Source: Methanolobus chelungpuianus (GTDB lineage Archaea; Halobacteriota; Methanosarcinia; Methanosarcinales; Methanosarcinaceae). From it: 64,000 bases of DNA. The stretch is from positions 1 through 64,000 of the forward strand of contig NZ_JTEO01000005.1 of the NCBI RefSeq assembly GCF_024500045.1. Direction: 5' to 3'. Position 1 is the first letter of the stretch, and each line of letters starts with the position of its first letter. The position numbers and the translations under genes were made by a program. Under the pieces are notes generated by a model that was not told the DNA's origin, made no database searches, and was given only the letters and a program-made list of their open reading frames with translations. Shown here piece after piece: positions 9,309 to 17,348 of this stretch.

Positions 9309-9548
9309 ATGAACCCTGTGAACAGTATGATAGGATATTATGGCTTTTTTCCTATGTTGATAATGATGCTATTCTGGATAATGCTCACAATAGGAATAGT
9401 GCTGCTGGTAAAATGGTTCATTGATCAGAACAAAGGTCAAAGCGAAACAAAAGAAGTGACTGCCATGGAAGCAGCACAGCTGCGTTATGCGAGAGGGGAG
9501 ATCAGCAGGGAAGAGTTTGAAGAGATCAGAAGGAACCTGGAGGAATAG
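9309..9548 (+). CDS. SHOCT-domain small membrane protein
   Basis: A 79-aa protein: N-terminal membrane helix (residues about 12-35, MLIMMLFWIMLTIGIVLLVKW), a linker, then a SHOCT domain, EAAQLRYARGEISREEFEEIRRNL, the short C-terminal oligomerisation module. TGGAGG lies 8 bp before this ATG; another ATG 4 bp earlier is out of frame. Proteins of this layout often lie beside copper exporters in bacteria and archaea. The next gene's GTG starts 2 bp after its stop, so the two are co-translated. Confidence 0.8.
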   Translation: MNPVNSMIGYYGFFPMLIMMLFWIMLTIGIVLLVKWFIDQNKGQSETKEVTAMEAAQLRYARGEISREEFEEIRRNLEE

Positions 9549-9550
9549 GC

Positions 9551-10075
9551 GTGGCAAGAAAGAATCTAGTGGTGATAGCACTTGCACTGATAGTTGCAGG
9601 TATAGCCGGACTGGTGTATCTTGCTTCCATCCCGGGGTACGTTCCCGGCATCAGGGGTCCCGGATATCCTGACACTGCATATCCCGTTAATGAGGATACT
9701 CTGGAGGCCGACTATGAGTCCAACGGGCAGATGATCTACTATACCGGATATAACGAGACAGGCCAGCGGATCGACACAAGCGGCGGACCTCACTGGCTCT
9801 ATGTGCATGGAGGCAGCTGTGTCCACTGTCATGGAGAAGACGGAAAAGGAGGAGTGCCTGTAATGATGGGATATGTAGTGCCAGCCGATATAACCTATGA
9901 AGGGCTCATTTCAGATGAACATGCCGAACATGAACCCTACACGGATGAGACTCTCAGAAGGGCCATAAGATCAGGGATAGACCCGGAAGGCCGTCCTCTT
10001 GACGCAACCATGCCAAGATGGGATATGACGGATGAGGATATAAGCGATCTGATAGATTATTTGAAGACTCTCTGA
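9551..10075 (+). CDS. membrane-anchored c-type cytochrome
   Basis: A 174-aa protein with an N-terminal signal anchor (NLVVIALALIVAGIAGLVYL), a Pro/Gly-rich linker and a class I cytochrome c fold: heme site CVHCH near residue 95, then MPRWDMTDEDISDLIDYLKTL, the usual distal Met followed by the C-terminal helix. The heme would face outside the cell. It starts at a GTG 2 bp after the SHOCT gene. Mono-heme cytochromes next to copper pumps are seen in Methanosarcinales; a role in extracellular redox or copper handling is inference. Confidence 0.85.
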   Translation: MARKNLVVIALALIVAGIAGLVYLASIPGYVPGIRGPGYPDTAYPVNEDTLEADYESNGQMIYYTGYNETGQRIDTSGGPHWLYVHGGSCVHCHGEDGKGGVPVMMGYVVPADITYEGLISDEHAEHEPYTDETLRRAIRSGIDPEGRPLDATMPRWDMTDEDISDLIDYLKTL

Positions 10076-10162
10076 AAAAAGGAAAATCGCCTGTGGACAG
10101 GCAGTATTTTACTGACCTGATGTCATGTACAGGCAGGTAAAAGGAAATGTCAGTGAGAATTC

Positions 10163-10291
10163 TCACCTTTCCCTTTCATGCTTTCCTTCTTCGACCATGG
10201 CCAGTCTGGCACCACAGGTATCACACTTTCCTTCAGCTGTGACCTGGGGCTGCTTTTCAACATCATGGCCGCATATCCCGCATTTCTCCAT
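10163..10291 (-). CDS. zinc-ribbon mini-protein
   Basis: A 42-aa peptide beginning MEKCGICGHDVEKQP and continuing with KCDTCGARL, two CxxC knuckles 19 residues apart, as in rubredoxin-like or TRASH-like metal ribbons. The ATG follows GGGGAGGTGAGATAT, an almost perfect archaeal ribosome site, which strongly supports translation. It converges on the cytochrome c gene. It could be a metal chaperone, but no specific family is certain. Confidence 0.7.
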   Translation of the reverse strand: MEKCGICGHDVEKQPQVTAEGKCDTCGARLAMVEEGKHERER

Positions 10292-10558
10292 ATATCTCAC
10301 CTCCCCTCCTGAATATGGCTACTTTATAGTCTGTCTTTATCGTGTATAAACCTGATCGCCACTACAGTGTCAATAGAACATTGTTTCTGCATAATGCTAG
10401 CATCATTGACATCAAAGGCCGGTAGTATCTTACGGATATAATATTATATGAATCATTGAAATTCAGCAGTGATATAATATTTTCAGGTTCGCGAAAAGTA
10501 GAATGTTATGTTCGTTTAATACAGGTTTATCTTAAATAAAATAATATCTAACTGTTTC

Positions 10559-10686
10559 ATGCGGGTTAACGGATCAAGGGGTAACAGGCCACAAAGGGTA
10601 AACCGAAGAGATATCGGGGAATATCTCATACTGAAAGGGTGAAACGCTGCAAGGTGGCATGTTCATCAGGCGCCTCACCCTTCCTA
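10559..10686 (+). ncRNA. candidate structured RNA, copy A
   Basis: It lies in the 10292-10726 gap, which has no gene. TTAAATAA at 10532-10539 is a TATA-like box, and about 25 bp later the sequence ATGCGGGTTAACGG begins. A perfect hairpin GAGATAT-CGGGGA-ATATCTC sits at 10608-10627. An outer stem AAGGGTGA (10635-10642) pairs with TCACCCTT (10675-10682) around AAACGC...GGTGG. The copy on the minus strand at 46150-46278 has the same ATGCGGGT start, a GAGAT..GGGG..ATCTC hairpin with a compensatory A-T to G-C change, and the same GGTGG...GCCTCAC..TTCC end. Confidence 0.5.
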
Positions 10687-10726
10687 AAGATAGGGAGATA
10701 TAGGGAGATTATCCCGCAATCCTGAC

Positions 10727-11722
10727 TTACCATTTCTCCATGTAATCAAGGATCTCTTCCAGGCTTGCTGTTGCCACTGCCACGCAGGTGTCCGCACCTC
10801 CGTAGTACATCCTGACCTCATCACCTTCGAGCACCCAGCCGCAGGGAAAGACTACCTCGTTCACGTCACCTACTCTTTCATAGTTCTCACGGGGACCGAA
10901 TAGCCACTCATCGGCTCTTTTTAACACTACTGTAGGATCCTCCAGATCAAGTAGTGCAAGTCCCAGTTTGTAACTTATTTTAGCTTCAGTGTGCCTTACT
11001 CCATGATACATGACAAGCCAACCCTTATCAGTCCTTAAAGGCTGAGGGGACAGGCCTATCTTGTTCGCGTCCCACCATCCTCCGTCACGGGCATGAAGCA
11101 GGACCTGGTGTTCTCCCCACTGTTTCATATCCGTGGAGAATGAAATCCACATGTTGGCCTTGGCCATGCCACCTGCCACAGGCCTGTGGATAAGGGCCCA
11201 TCTGCCTTCGAACCTGACAGGGAATAGGGCTGCGTCCTTGTTCTCCGGGGGGAGCACTGAGCCAATGCGCTCGAATGTCTTAAAATCCCTGGTCCTTGCC
11301 ATTGAAGGCAGGGGGCCTGAAGATGAGAAAGATGTATAGGCTATATACCACTGCTTCTCATCTTCAACATAAGTAATACGCGCATCCTCGATGCCATACT
11401 CTTCTTCAGGATAGTTCTCCGGATCAGCCGTGAAAGTGGGGTGCGGATCTATTTCCCAGTTATCATAGCCGTTCTTGCTGCGTGCAACAGTAAGATGAGA
11501 GAAACCCCTGTGATCCTCCACCCTGACCAACAGCAGGGTTTCCCCGTCAACAATTACTGCTGCGGGGTTGAACACGGAGTTGGCCGGGTAGGGCCAGTCC
11601 CCTGCGGTAAGTATGGGATTGTCCTTGTACCTTTTAAAGAGCCCGTAATTTCCCACAGGCTCATTGATACTATAGCTTGCTGTTTTGCTCTCTGCAGATA
11701 CACATCCTTCCAATGATCCCAT
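10727..11722 (-). CDS. GH130 family mannoside phosphorylase-like protein (paralogue 1)
   Basis: GH130 enzymes phosphorolyse beta-mannosides (for example mannosyl-glucose or 1,2/1,4-mannobiose) to mannose-1-phosphate, reversibly and in the cytoplasm. This five-bladed propeller protein shows RYKDNPIL, YPANSVFNPAA, VRVEDHRGFSHLTVARS, EYGIEDARITY (carrying the catalytic Asp), LPPENKDAALFP, GWWDANKIGLSPQP and VFPCGW. It is highly similar over its whole length to the product at 16369-17319. The start is uncertain: ATG 11722 follows GGTGGATC, while ATG 11746 adds eight residues. Compared with the paralogue it has about 25 extra N-terminal residues. The substrate cannot be told from sequence. Confidence 0.9.
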   Translation of the reverse strand: MGSLEGCVSAESKTASYSINEPVGNYGLFKRYKDNPILTAGDWPYPANSVFNPAAVIVDGETLLLVRVEDHRGFSHLTVARSKNGYDNWEIDPHPTFTADPENYPEEEYGIEDARITYVEDEKQWYIAYTSFSSSGPLPSMARTRDFKTFERIGSVLPPENKDAALFPVRFEGRWALIHRPVAGGMAKANMWISFSTDMKQWGEHQVLLHARDGGWWDANKIGLSPQPLRTDKGWLVMYHGVRHTEAKISYKLGLALLDLEDPTVVLKRADEWLFGPRENYERVGDVNEVVFPCGWVLEGDEVRMYYGGADTCVAVATASLEEILDYMEKW

Positions 11723-11806
11723 TCTGATCCACCCGATAATTCCCATATTGTTCAGCTAATGTTAATTAAATATTGACCGACCTAATATAGCAACTTTTGT
11801 TTTATC

Positions 11807-13342
11807 TCATACATTCCTGAGTGTACCGGGTACAAAGACACCAATAGTGCGCCAGACATTTGTGCGCACCTGCCTGGCTATTGTCCTGTCATCGTCGTCA
11901 ATCACGCCTGAATACTGGCAGACAGCAAGGTACACCATTGCGAACATGCCATAAACCAGAAGCATACTGGCTGCAGGGAGCACGAACTTAAGCACCATCA
12001 TCACAGCTACGAGAGATACGCAGATGACCGTGAATTTCCTGTAGGCCATAGTGAACGGATGCATCCTGTGGGTTCTCCATGCCCTCATGGTCATGAGAAG
12101 CTCGATGCTTGCAAAGGACACTGCCGATGCCGCGGCTGCTCCTATCATGCCATGCTGCGGTATGAGCATGAAGTTCAGGACTACATTTATCACAGCACTT
12201 GCAGTTGAGCATTTCATCAGGAAGCCGGAGTCGCCAACTGCCATTATTGTGTGGTAGTTGAACCCGAAATAGGCGTTTGTTATGAAACCCAGGGCAAGTA
12301 TCCTCAGCACCGTGGCTCCCATTGCGTAGTCCGGACCGTACAGCCTGGTGAGTATGGCTTCCGGGTACACGAACATAAGCACGAATATGGGGAATGAGAG
12401 GACAAAGCACCATTTCGTGACTATCTGGTAGAGGGACTCAAGGATGTCCCTGCGGCCCTCGCCCCATATCCTGGAAGCTACCGGGATGTACACAAAGCCC
12501 ATGGATGTTATTATGATAGTAAGGAAGCTGACCAGCGGATAGACTGCGCTGTATATGCCTACTACCTGTGATGACTTGAAGTAGCCTAGCATTATGGTAT
12601 CGGTCCATGTCATAAGATTTAGCAGGGTTGCGCTTATGAGCAGCGGGAACGAGTACTTGACAAGCTGCTTTGTAGGCTCGCTGAAGCGGATCTTGAGCTC
12701 AGGCTTGAAAGGCGGGTGCTTTATGAAATATACCACCATCAGGCCGAATGTGAAAACCATTGAGAGTAGGTCCGCAAGCACGAAGGTATGCAGGGATACG
12801 CCCGCAAGCACTGCTATGGAAACAAAGGCCCACAGGGATACGGGTCTTATCACGTCATAGAAGTACATATTGACGTTCGTGCGGTCGAATCCTCTGTAGA
12901 TGGCTATGGCTATGTTGAGAAATATCGTCAGCGGGATCGCGAAGATCATTATCCTGATTATTGAAGCTATGTTCTCCTGGGTATCGAACATTCCCGCTGC
13001 CGCTCTTTCGAATACTATAGGCGACAGGAACATTGCCACTACGCCAGCCACCAGTCCCATGAGCAGGCCTGATACTACGATTTCCTGTATCTTGTGGTCT
13101 TCTTTCTTTCCTCTGAAGTATGCGATATATCTAGGTACACCCTCATGCAGGCCCAGCGTGGCTATAGCGCCTGTAAGGGATATAACTGTCAGTGCGAGTG
13201 AATAAGTGCCGAAGTCTGTCTGGGACAGGTTCCTTGTGAGCACTCCCTTGATGAGGATATTCAGGAGGAGTCCGCTGATAGTACCTGCGAATATTACTCC
13301 TGAACCTATCACTATTCTGTTTACGGATTCGTTAAGGGACAT
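11807..13342 (-). CDS. polysaccharide/oligosaccharide flippase of the MOP superfamily (Wzx-like)
   Basis: A 511-aa integral membrane protein with about 12-14 hydrophobic helices and the typical start IVIGSGVIFAGTISGLLLNILIKGVLTRNLSQTDFGTYSLALT of Wzx/RfbX flippases, which turn lipid-linked glycans across the membrane. The ATG is preceded by GGATGG. It lies 84 bp upstream of the first GH130 gene in the same direction and is divergent from the glycosyltransferase genes, so it belongs to the carbohydrate locus. Its substrate could be an S-layer glycan, an exopolysaccharide unit or the product of the neighbouring transferases. Confidence 0.9.
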   Translation of the reverse strand: MSLNESVNRIVIGSGVIFAGTISGLLLNILIKGVLTRNLSQTDFGTYSLALTVISLTGAIATLGLHEGVPRYIAYFRGKKEDHKIQEIVVSGLLMGLVAGVVAMFLSPIVFERAAAGMFDTQENIASIIRIMIFAIPLTIFLNIAIAIYRGFDRTNVNMYFYDVIRPVSLWAFVSIAVLAGVSLHTFVLADLLSMVFTFGLMVVYFIKHPPFKPELKIRFSEPTKQLVKYSFPLLISATLLNLMTWTDTIMLGYFKSSQVVGIYSAVYPLVSFLTIIITSMGFVYIPVASRIWGEGRRDILESLYQIVTKWCFVLSFPIFVLMFVYPEAILTRLYGPDYAMGATVLRILALGFITNAYFGFNYHTIMAVGDSGFLMKCSTASAVINVVLNFMLIPQHGMIGAAAASAVSFASIELLMTMRAWRTHRMHPFTMAYRKFTVICVSLVAVMMVLKFVLPAASMLLVYGMFAMVYLAVCQYSGVIDDDDRTIARQVRTNVWRTIGVFVPGTLRNV

Positions 13343-14028
13343 CTAGTTACCATCCATTCGTTGTTAGTAACCAGTCTGTGGATGAGCCATGATCCGGGGA
13401 GCTGACGCTATTTTACAGTAACCCGTGGGTGCGTGTGGTGGGTGCATAGCCACGGCTCTGAACAGCATTCAGCCGTAATCACTTCTATATGCTCCACGTG
13501 GTGGTTTGTTGAGCAATTAGTCGACAACATGTACATGATATATAAAGGTTATTATCCATTATCTCTTATAAAATTATAACTATGTGCTCTTGGACAAGTA
13601 TTTATTACTGTAGAAGATAATATAAATCAGTAAGAGATATCTGTATAATTGTTATACAAACCGGACCTGCATAAAATAAACAGGCGGCTGGGCCCCATCA
13701 TAAGGGGTTTTTCCCATATCCGTACGTTCCTTATGCCGGAAATATACTATAGAGACAGAAATAAAGTAAAGAACAAAATTACACGCTTAGAAATTTGCTT
13801 GTGAATAAGGTTAAATAAGATGCCTCCCAATATGCATTTAGGGAATCTGGCCGCCTAAAAGCAAAAACAGGTGGACAGACGGGGAAGAAAGGACTGATGT
13901 TACAATTTGGCTGGTATCTTTGAATAATGGACTATTAGTTGCAACTTTACTTAAATAACTTAAGACAGAGTTGACACATCGCACTTTTCAATAGCATGTT
14001 CAAATGTACTGCAAGCGGGGGTAGTTTA
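13343..14028. other. divergent intergenic region with two hairpins
   Basis: About 690 bp separate the flippase (minus) from the GT4 gene (plus). CCGTGG (13423-13428) pairs with CCACGG (13450-13455) around a loop containing GCGTGTGGTGG. TGCTC (13490-13494) pairs with GAGCA (13511-13515) around CACGTGGTGGTTTGTT. Both loops recall the GCGTGGTGGTTT word of the candidate RNA family. AGGCGGC (13682-13688) and GCCGCCT (13850-13856) form a wide inverted repeat. No open reading frame is convincing. It probably holds two divergent promoters and perhaps a non-coding transcript. Confidence 0.35.
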
Positions 14029-16347
14029 TTGAAACGAAAATTAAAAGTACTATTTGTCGGAACTTATGTTCCGCGGAAATGCGGGATCGCTACATTCACT
14101 TCTGATCTGCTTAACTCCATATCACAGGAAAACGGGCTCGTTGAATGCAAAGTCATAGCAATTAACGACATCGGTGAAAAATACGAGTATCCGGAAGATG
14201 TCGTGTTTGAAATAAGGAGGAACGAGATCGAAGATTACTACCGTGCGGCTGATTATGTAAATAATTCAGATGCAGATGTCATCTGCCTGCAACACGAGTT
14301 CGGCCTTTACTGGGGAGATGCCGGAGACTACATATTCACATTACTGTCAAATATCAGCAAACCTGTGATAACAACACTGCATACGGTGATAAAAGACCCT
14401 GAGCCTTCTTATCGCAGCGTCACCCAGAAGCTCATTGAGCATTCGGACAAAATGATAGTAATGAGCAAAACAGCAAGGAAACTGCTCCGGGAAGTTTACA
14501 ATGCGCCTGAAGAAAAGATCGAACTTATCTATCACGGAATCCCGGATTGTCCTTTCACAGGCTCTGAAGAACATAAAAAGGCGCTGGGCCTTCATGGGTC
14601 TCCCCTGATACTTACTTTTGGTCTCCTGAACCAGAACAAGGGGATAGAAACAGTCATCGATGCACTCCCGGCAGTGGTTGGAAGGAGCCCGGACCTGAAA
14701 TACCTGGTACTGGGCGCAACCCATCCGGAAGTTAAAAGGAATTTCGGGGAAGCGTACAGGGAGTACCTGATGAACAAGGTCAGTGAACTGGGGCTTGAGA
14801 ACAATGTGATCTTCCATGATAAGTTTGTCCAGAAGCGGGAACTTTATGAGTATATTCTTGCCAGCGACATTTACGTATCTCCTTACCTGCCTAAGGAACA
14901 GGTAGTCAGCGGCGCCCTGAGCTATGCCATCGGAATGGGAAAAGCAATTGTATCCACTCCTTACTGGTATGCCCAGGAAATGCTCATAGACGGGCGCGGC
15001 ATGCTAGTGGATTTCAAGGATAGTGAAGGGCTCAGCACTTCGCTGATGCATCTGATAAGTAACCCGGAAGATTGCGATCAGATGCGCAGGAAAGCTTATG
15101 ATTTCGGAAGACAGATGATATGGAATAACGTGGGCAAGGAATATGTCTCCGTATTCATGCAGGCGCTTGAAGAGTATACTGAACCGGCTCGCGCTATTGA
15201 AGCAGACTTTTTCCTGCAGCCTGAACAACTACCCAAGACCAACCTGGAGTATATGGTCTCCATGACAGACGATACGGGGATCTTCCAGCATACTCTCCTG
15301 GGAGTGCCAAGCCGCAGGCATGGCTACAGTACGGATGATGTGGGCAGAGGGCTGGTGGCACTCACAAGGGTCCTGTCTTCCGGGCAGCAGCAGATGAGCG
15401 AGATAAAAAGGCTGGCGACCATTTACCTCAGTTACCTGGAATATGCTCAGACCGAAAGCGGACATTTCCACAATTTTATGAGCTATGACAGGAAGTTCCT
15501 TGATGACAAAGGAAGCGATGACACTTTTGGCCGGGCACTCTACGGACTGGGCCATGCATGTGCCTGCCCCCAACTGCCACAGAACCTGAGAAGTCATGCG
15601 ATGGAGATCATTCGCAGGTCCAGGCCAAGTATGGATGAAATCCATGCCCCCAGGGGAAAGGCTTACACCATGTGCGGCCTGTACGAAATGCTCAGTAAGG
15701 ATATCGGGAAAGCCGAATTCTTTGCCATGTTCGTCAGCTATGCGGATTCCCTTGTCAACCTGTACAAAACTAACCGGTATGAAGATTGGGATTGGTTCGA
15801 GCCTGAAGTAACCTATGGTAATTCCAAGATATGTGAAGCCCTTATGCTTGCATACGACCTTACAGGGAAACAGGTATACAGGGACGTAGGGATAAAGACC
15901 CTGGATTTTCTCACGGATGTTCAGTGGAACGGGAAATTCTTCGATCTTGTCGGGTACAAGGGATGGTACAGGCGTAACGGGGAAAAGGCCCTGTTCGGAC
16001 AGCAGCCCATTGACGCGGCCTATCTCACGGAAGCCTATATCACCGCCTACGAGATGACCCTTGACGAGAAGTATCTCCGGCTTGCAAATCGGGCCTTTGA
16101 GTATTTCTTTGGCAGGAACAGGCTTAAGCTTCTCATGTACGATCACTCCAGCGGAGCCGTATGTGACGGACTTGACCCGACAGGCATGAATGAGAACAAG
16201 GGCGCAGAGTCGGTTGTCTGTTTCATTATGGCCCTGGAACTGCTGGGCAGATATTCAGGCGATCCTGCCAGTATGCACCGCGAGACCGGCAGAGGACTGA
16301 TGGGCGTCTATGAAAAGAAGGAGTTCTCGTCCAAGAGCCTGAGCTGA
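14029..16347 (+). CDS. GT4 glycosyltransferase fused to an (alpha/alpha)6 glycosidase-like domain
   Basis: A 772-aa cytoplasmic protein. Residues about 1-390 form a GT-B transferase: VLFVGTYVPRKCGIATFTSDLL start, TTLHTVIKDPEPSYR, KMIVMSKTARKLL, NQNKGIETVIDALP, and the donor site YVSPYLPKEQVVSGALSYAIGMGKA. From about residue 420 to the end lies a helical repeat domain (STDDVGRGLVALTRVL, DTFGRALYGLGHAC, YGNSKICEALMLAYDLTG, PIDAAYLTEAYITAYEMT) typical of six-hairpin glycosidase/epimerase folds. TTG at 14029 is chosen because GGGGGTAG lies 7 bp upstream; ATG 13996 has no ribosome site. GH130 and GT4-cupin genes follow, so a mannose donor is the best guess. Confidence 0.85.
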   Translation: MKRKLKVLFVGTYVPRKCGIATFTSDLLNSISQENGLVECKVIAINDIGEKYEYPEDVVFEIRRNEIEDYYRAADYVNNSDADVICLQHEFGLYWGDAGDYIFTLLSNISKPVITTLHTVIKDPEPSYRSVTQKLIEHSDKMIVMSKTARKLLREVYNAPEEKIELIYHGIPDCPFTGSEEHKKALGLHGSPLILTFGLLNQNKGIETVIDALPAVVGRSPDLKYLVLGATHPEVKRNFGEAYREYLMNKVSELGLENNVIFHDKFVQKRELYEYILASDIYVSPYLPKEQVVSGALSYAIGMGKAIVSTPYWYAQEMLIDGRGMLVDFKDSEGLSTSLMHLISNPEDCDQMRRKAYDFGRQMIWNNVGKEYVSVFMQALEEYTEPARAIEADFFLQPEQLPKTNLEYMVSMTDDTGIFQHTLLGVPSRRHGYSTDDVGRGLVALTRVLSSGQQQMSEIKRLATIYLSYLEYAQTESGHFHNFMSYDRKFLDDKGSDDTFGRALYGLGHACACPQLPQNLRSHAMEIIRRSRPSMDEIHAPRGKAYTMCGLYEMLSKDIGKAEFFAMFVSYADSLVNLYKTNRYEDWDWFEPEVTYGNSKICEALMLAYDLTGKQVYRDVGIKTLDFLTDVQWNGKFFDLVGYKGWYRRNGEKALFGQQPIDAAYLTEAYITAYEMTLDEKYLRLANRAFEYFFGRNRLKLLMYDHSSGAVCDGLDPTGMNENKGAESVVCFIMALELLGRYSGDPASMHRETGRGLMGVYEKKEFSSKSLS

Positions 16348-16368
16348 ACACTATATGGAGATGTCCGA

Positions 16369-17319
16369 ATGGAATGGGAAGACCGTGGAGAGCTATTCAA
16401 ACGATATGAGAAGAATCCGATACTCCGTGCAGATGACTGGCCCTACCCGGCCAATTCCGTGTTCAACCCGGCTGCGGCACTTGTGGACGGGGATACGCTG
16501 CTGATGGTCAGGGTTGAAGACCACAGGGGATTCTCCCACATGACAGTCGCCCGGAGTGAGAATGGTTACGATGACTGGGTGATCGATGACCATCCTACGT
16601 TTCCGGCTGACCCGGAAAATTATCCGGAGGAACAATACGGCATAGAGGACCCACGCATTACTTACATCGAAGAACAGGATGCCTGGGCAGTGGCATATAC
16701 AGCGTATTCTGAGTCAGGCCCTCTGACCGGGCTGGCAATGACAAAGGACTTCAGGCATTTTGACAGGATAGGCGCTACCCTGCCTCCTGAGAACAAGGAT
16801 GCAGCCCTGTTTCCCGTCAGGTTCGGCGGCAGGTGGGCAATGCTCCACAGGCCGGTCTCCAGCATATCAAACGCAAAGTCGAATATATGGATATCATTTT
16901 CTCCGGACATGAAATACTGGGGCGAGCATCAGGTCCTGCTCTATGCCCGCGAGGGAGGCTGGTGGGACGCGAACAAGATAGGCCTGTCCCCGCAACCCAT
17001 TTACACTGATGAGGGCTGGCTTATCATGTATCACGGAGTGCGCGCCACTACATCAAAAATAAGCTATCGCCTTGGAATGGCGCTGCTGGACCTGGGGGAT
17101 CCAAGAAAGGTAATATGCAGGTCGGATGGCTGGATATTCGGGCCCCGTGAACTCTATGAAAGGACAGGGGACGTCAATGATGTTGTGTTTCCCTGCGGAT
17201 GGCTTCGCCAGAACAACGAAATACGCCTGTATTACGGAAGTGCCGATACTTATGTGTCTGTTGCCACTGCCCGATTATCTGACCTGCTTGACTACATGCG
17301 CACGCGTCCAAGATACTGA
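16369..17319 (+). CDS. GH130 family mannoside phosphorylase-like protein (paralogue 2)
   Basis: A 316-aa protein sharing nearly all blocks with the protein encoded at 10727-11722 (DWPYPANSVFNPAA, RVEDHRGFSHMTVARSENG, QYGIEDPRITY, LPPENKDAALFPVRF, GWWDANKIGLSPQP). It starts 21 bp after the GT4 fusion gene and is followed 29 bp later by the GT4-cupin gene, so the three form an operon. Differences from paralogue 1 include the loop SSISNAKSN in place of GGMAKAN. Role: reversible phosphorolysis of a beta-mannoside or, in reverse, synthesis from mannose-1-phosphate. Which direction applies here is not visible. Confidence 0.9.
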   Translation: MEWEDRGELFKRYEKNPILRADDWPYPANSVFNPAAALVDGDTLLMVRVEDHRGFSHMTVARSENGYDDWVIDDHPTFPADPENYPEEQYGIEDPRITYIEEQDAWAVAYTAYSESGPLTGLAMTKDFRHFDRIGATLPPENKDAALFPVRFGGRWAMLHRPVSSISNAKSNIWISFSPDMKYWGEHQVLLYAREGGWWDANKIGLSPQPIYTDEGWLIMYHGVRATTSKISYRLGMALLDLGDPRKVICRSDGWIFGPRELYERTGDVNDVVFPCGWLRQNNEIRLYYGSADTYVSVATARLSDLLDYMRTRPRY

Positions 17320-17348
17320 TCTTGTTTGTTTATATTAGGGGGAGTTTT

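Noticed and set aside
14347-16146. long minus-strand frames inside the GT4 gene
   Set aside because: Antisense to a well-supported glycosyltransferase; no ribosome sites.
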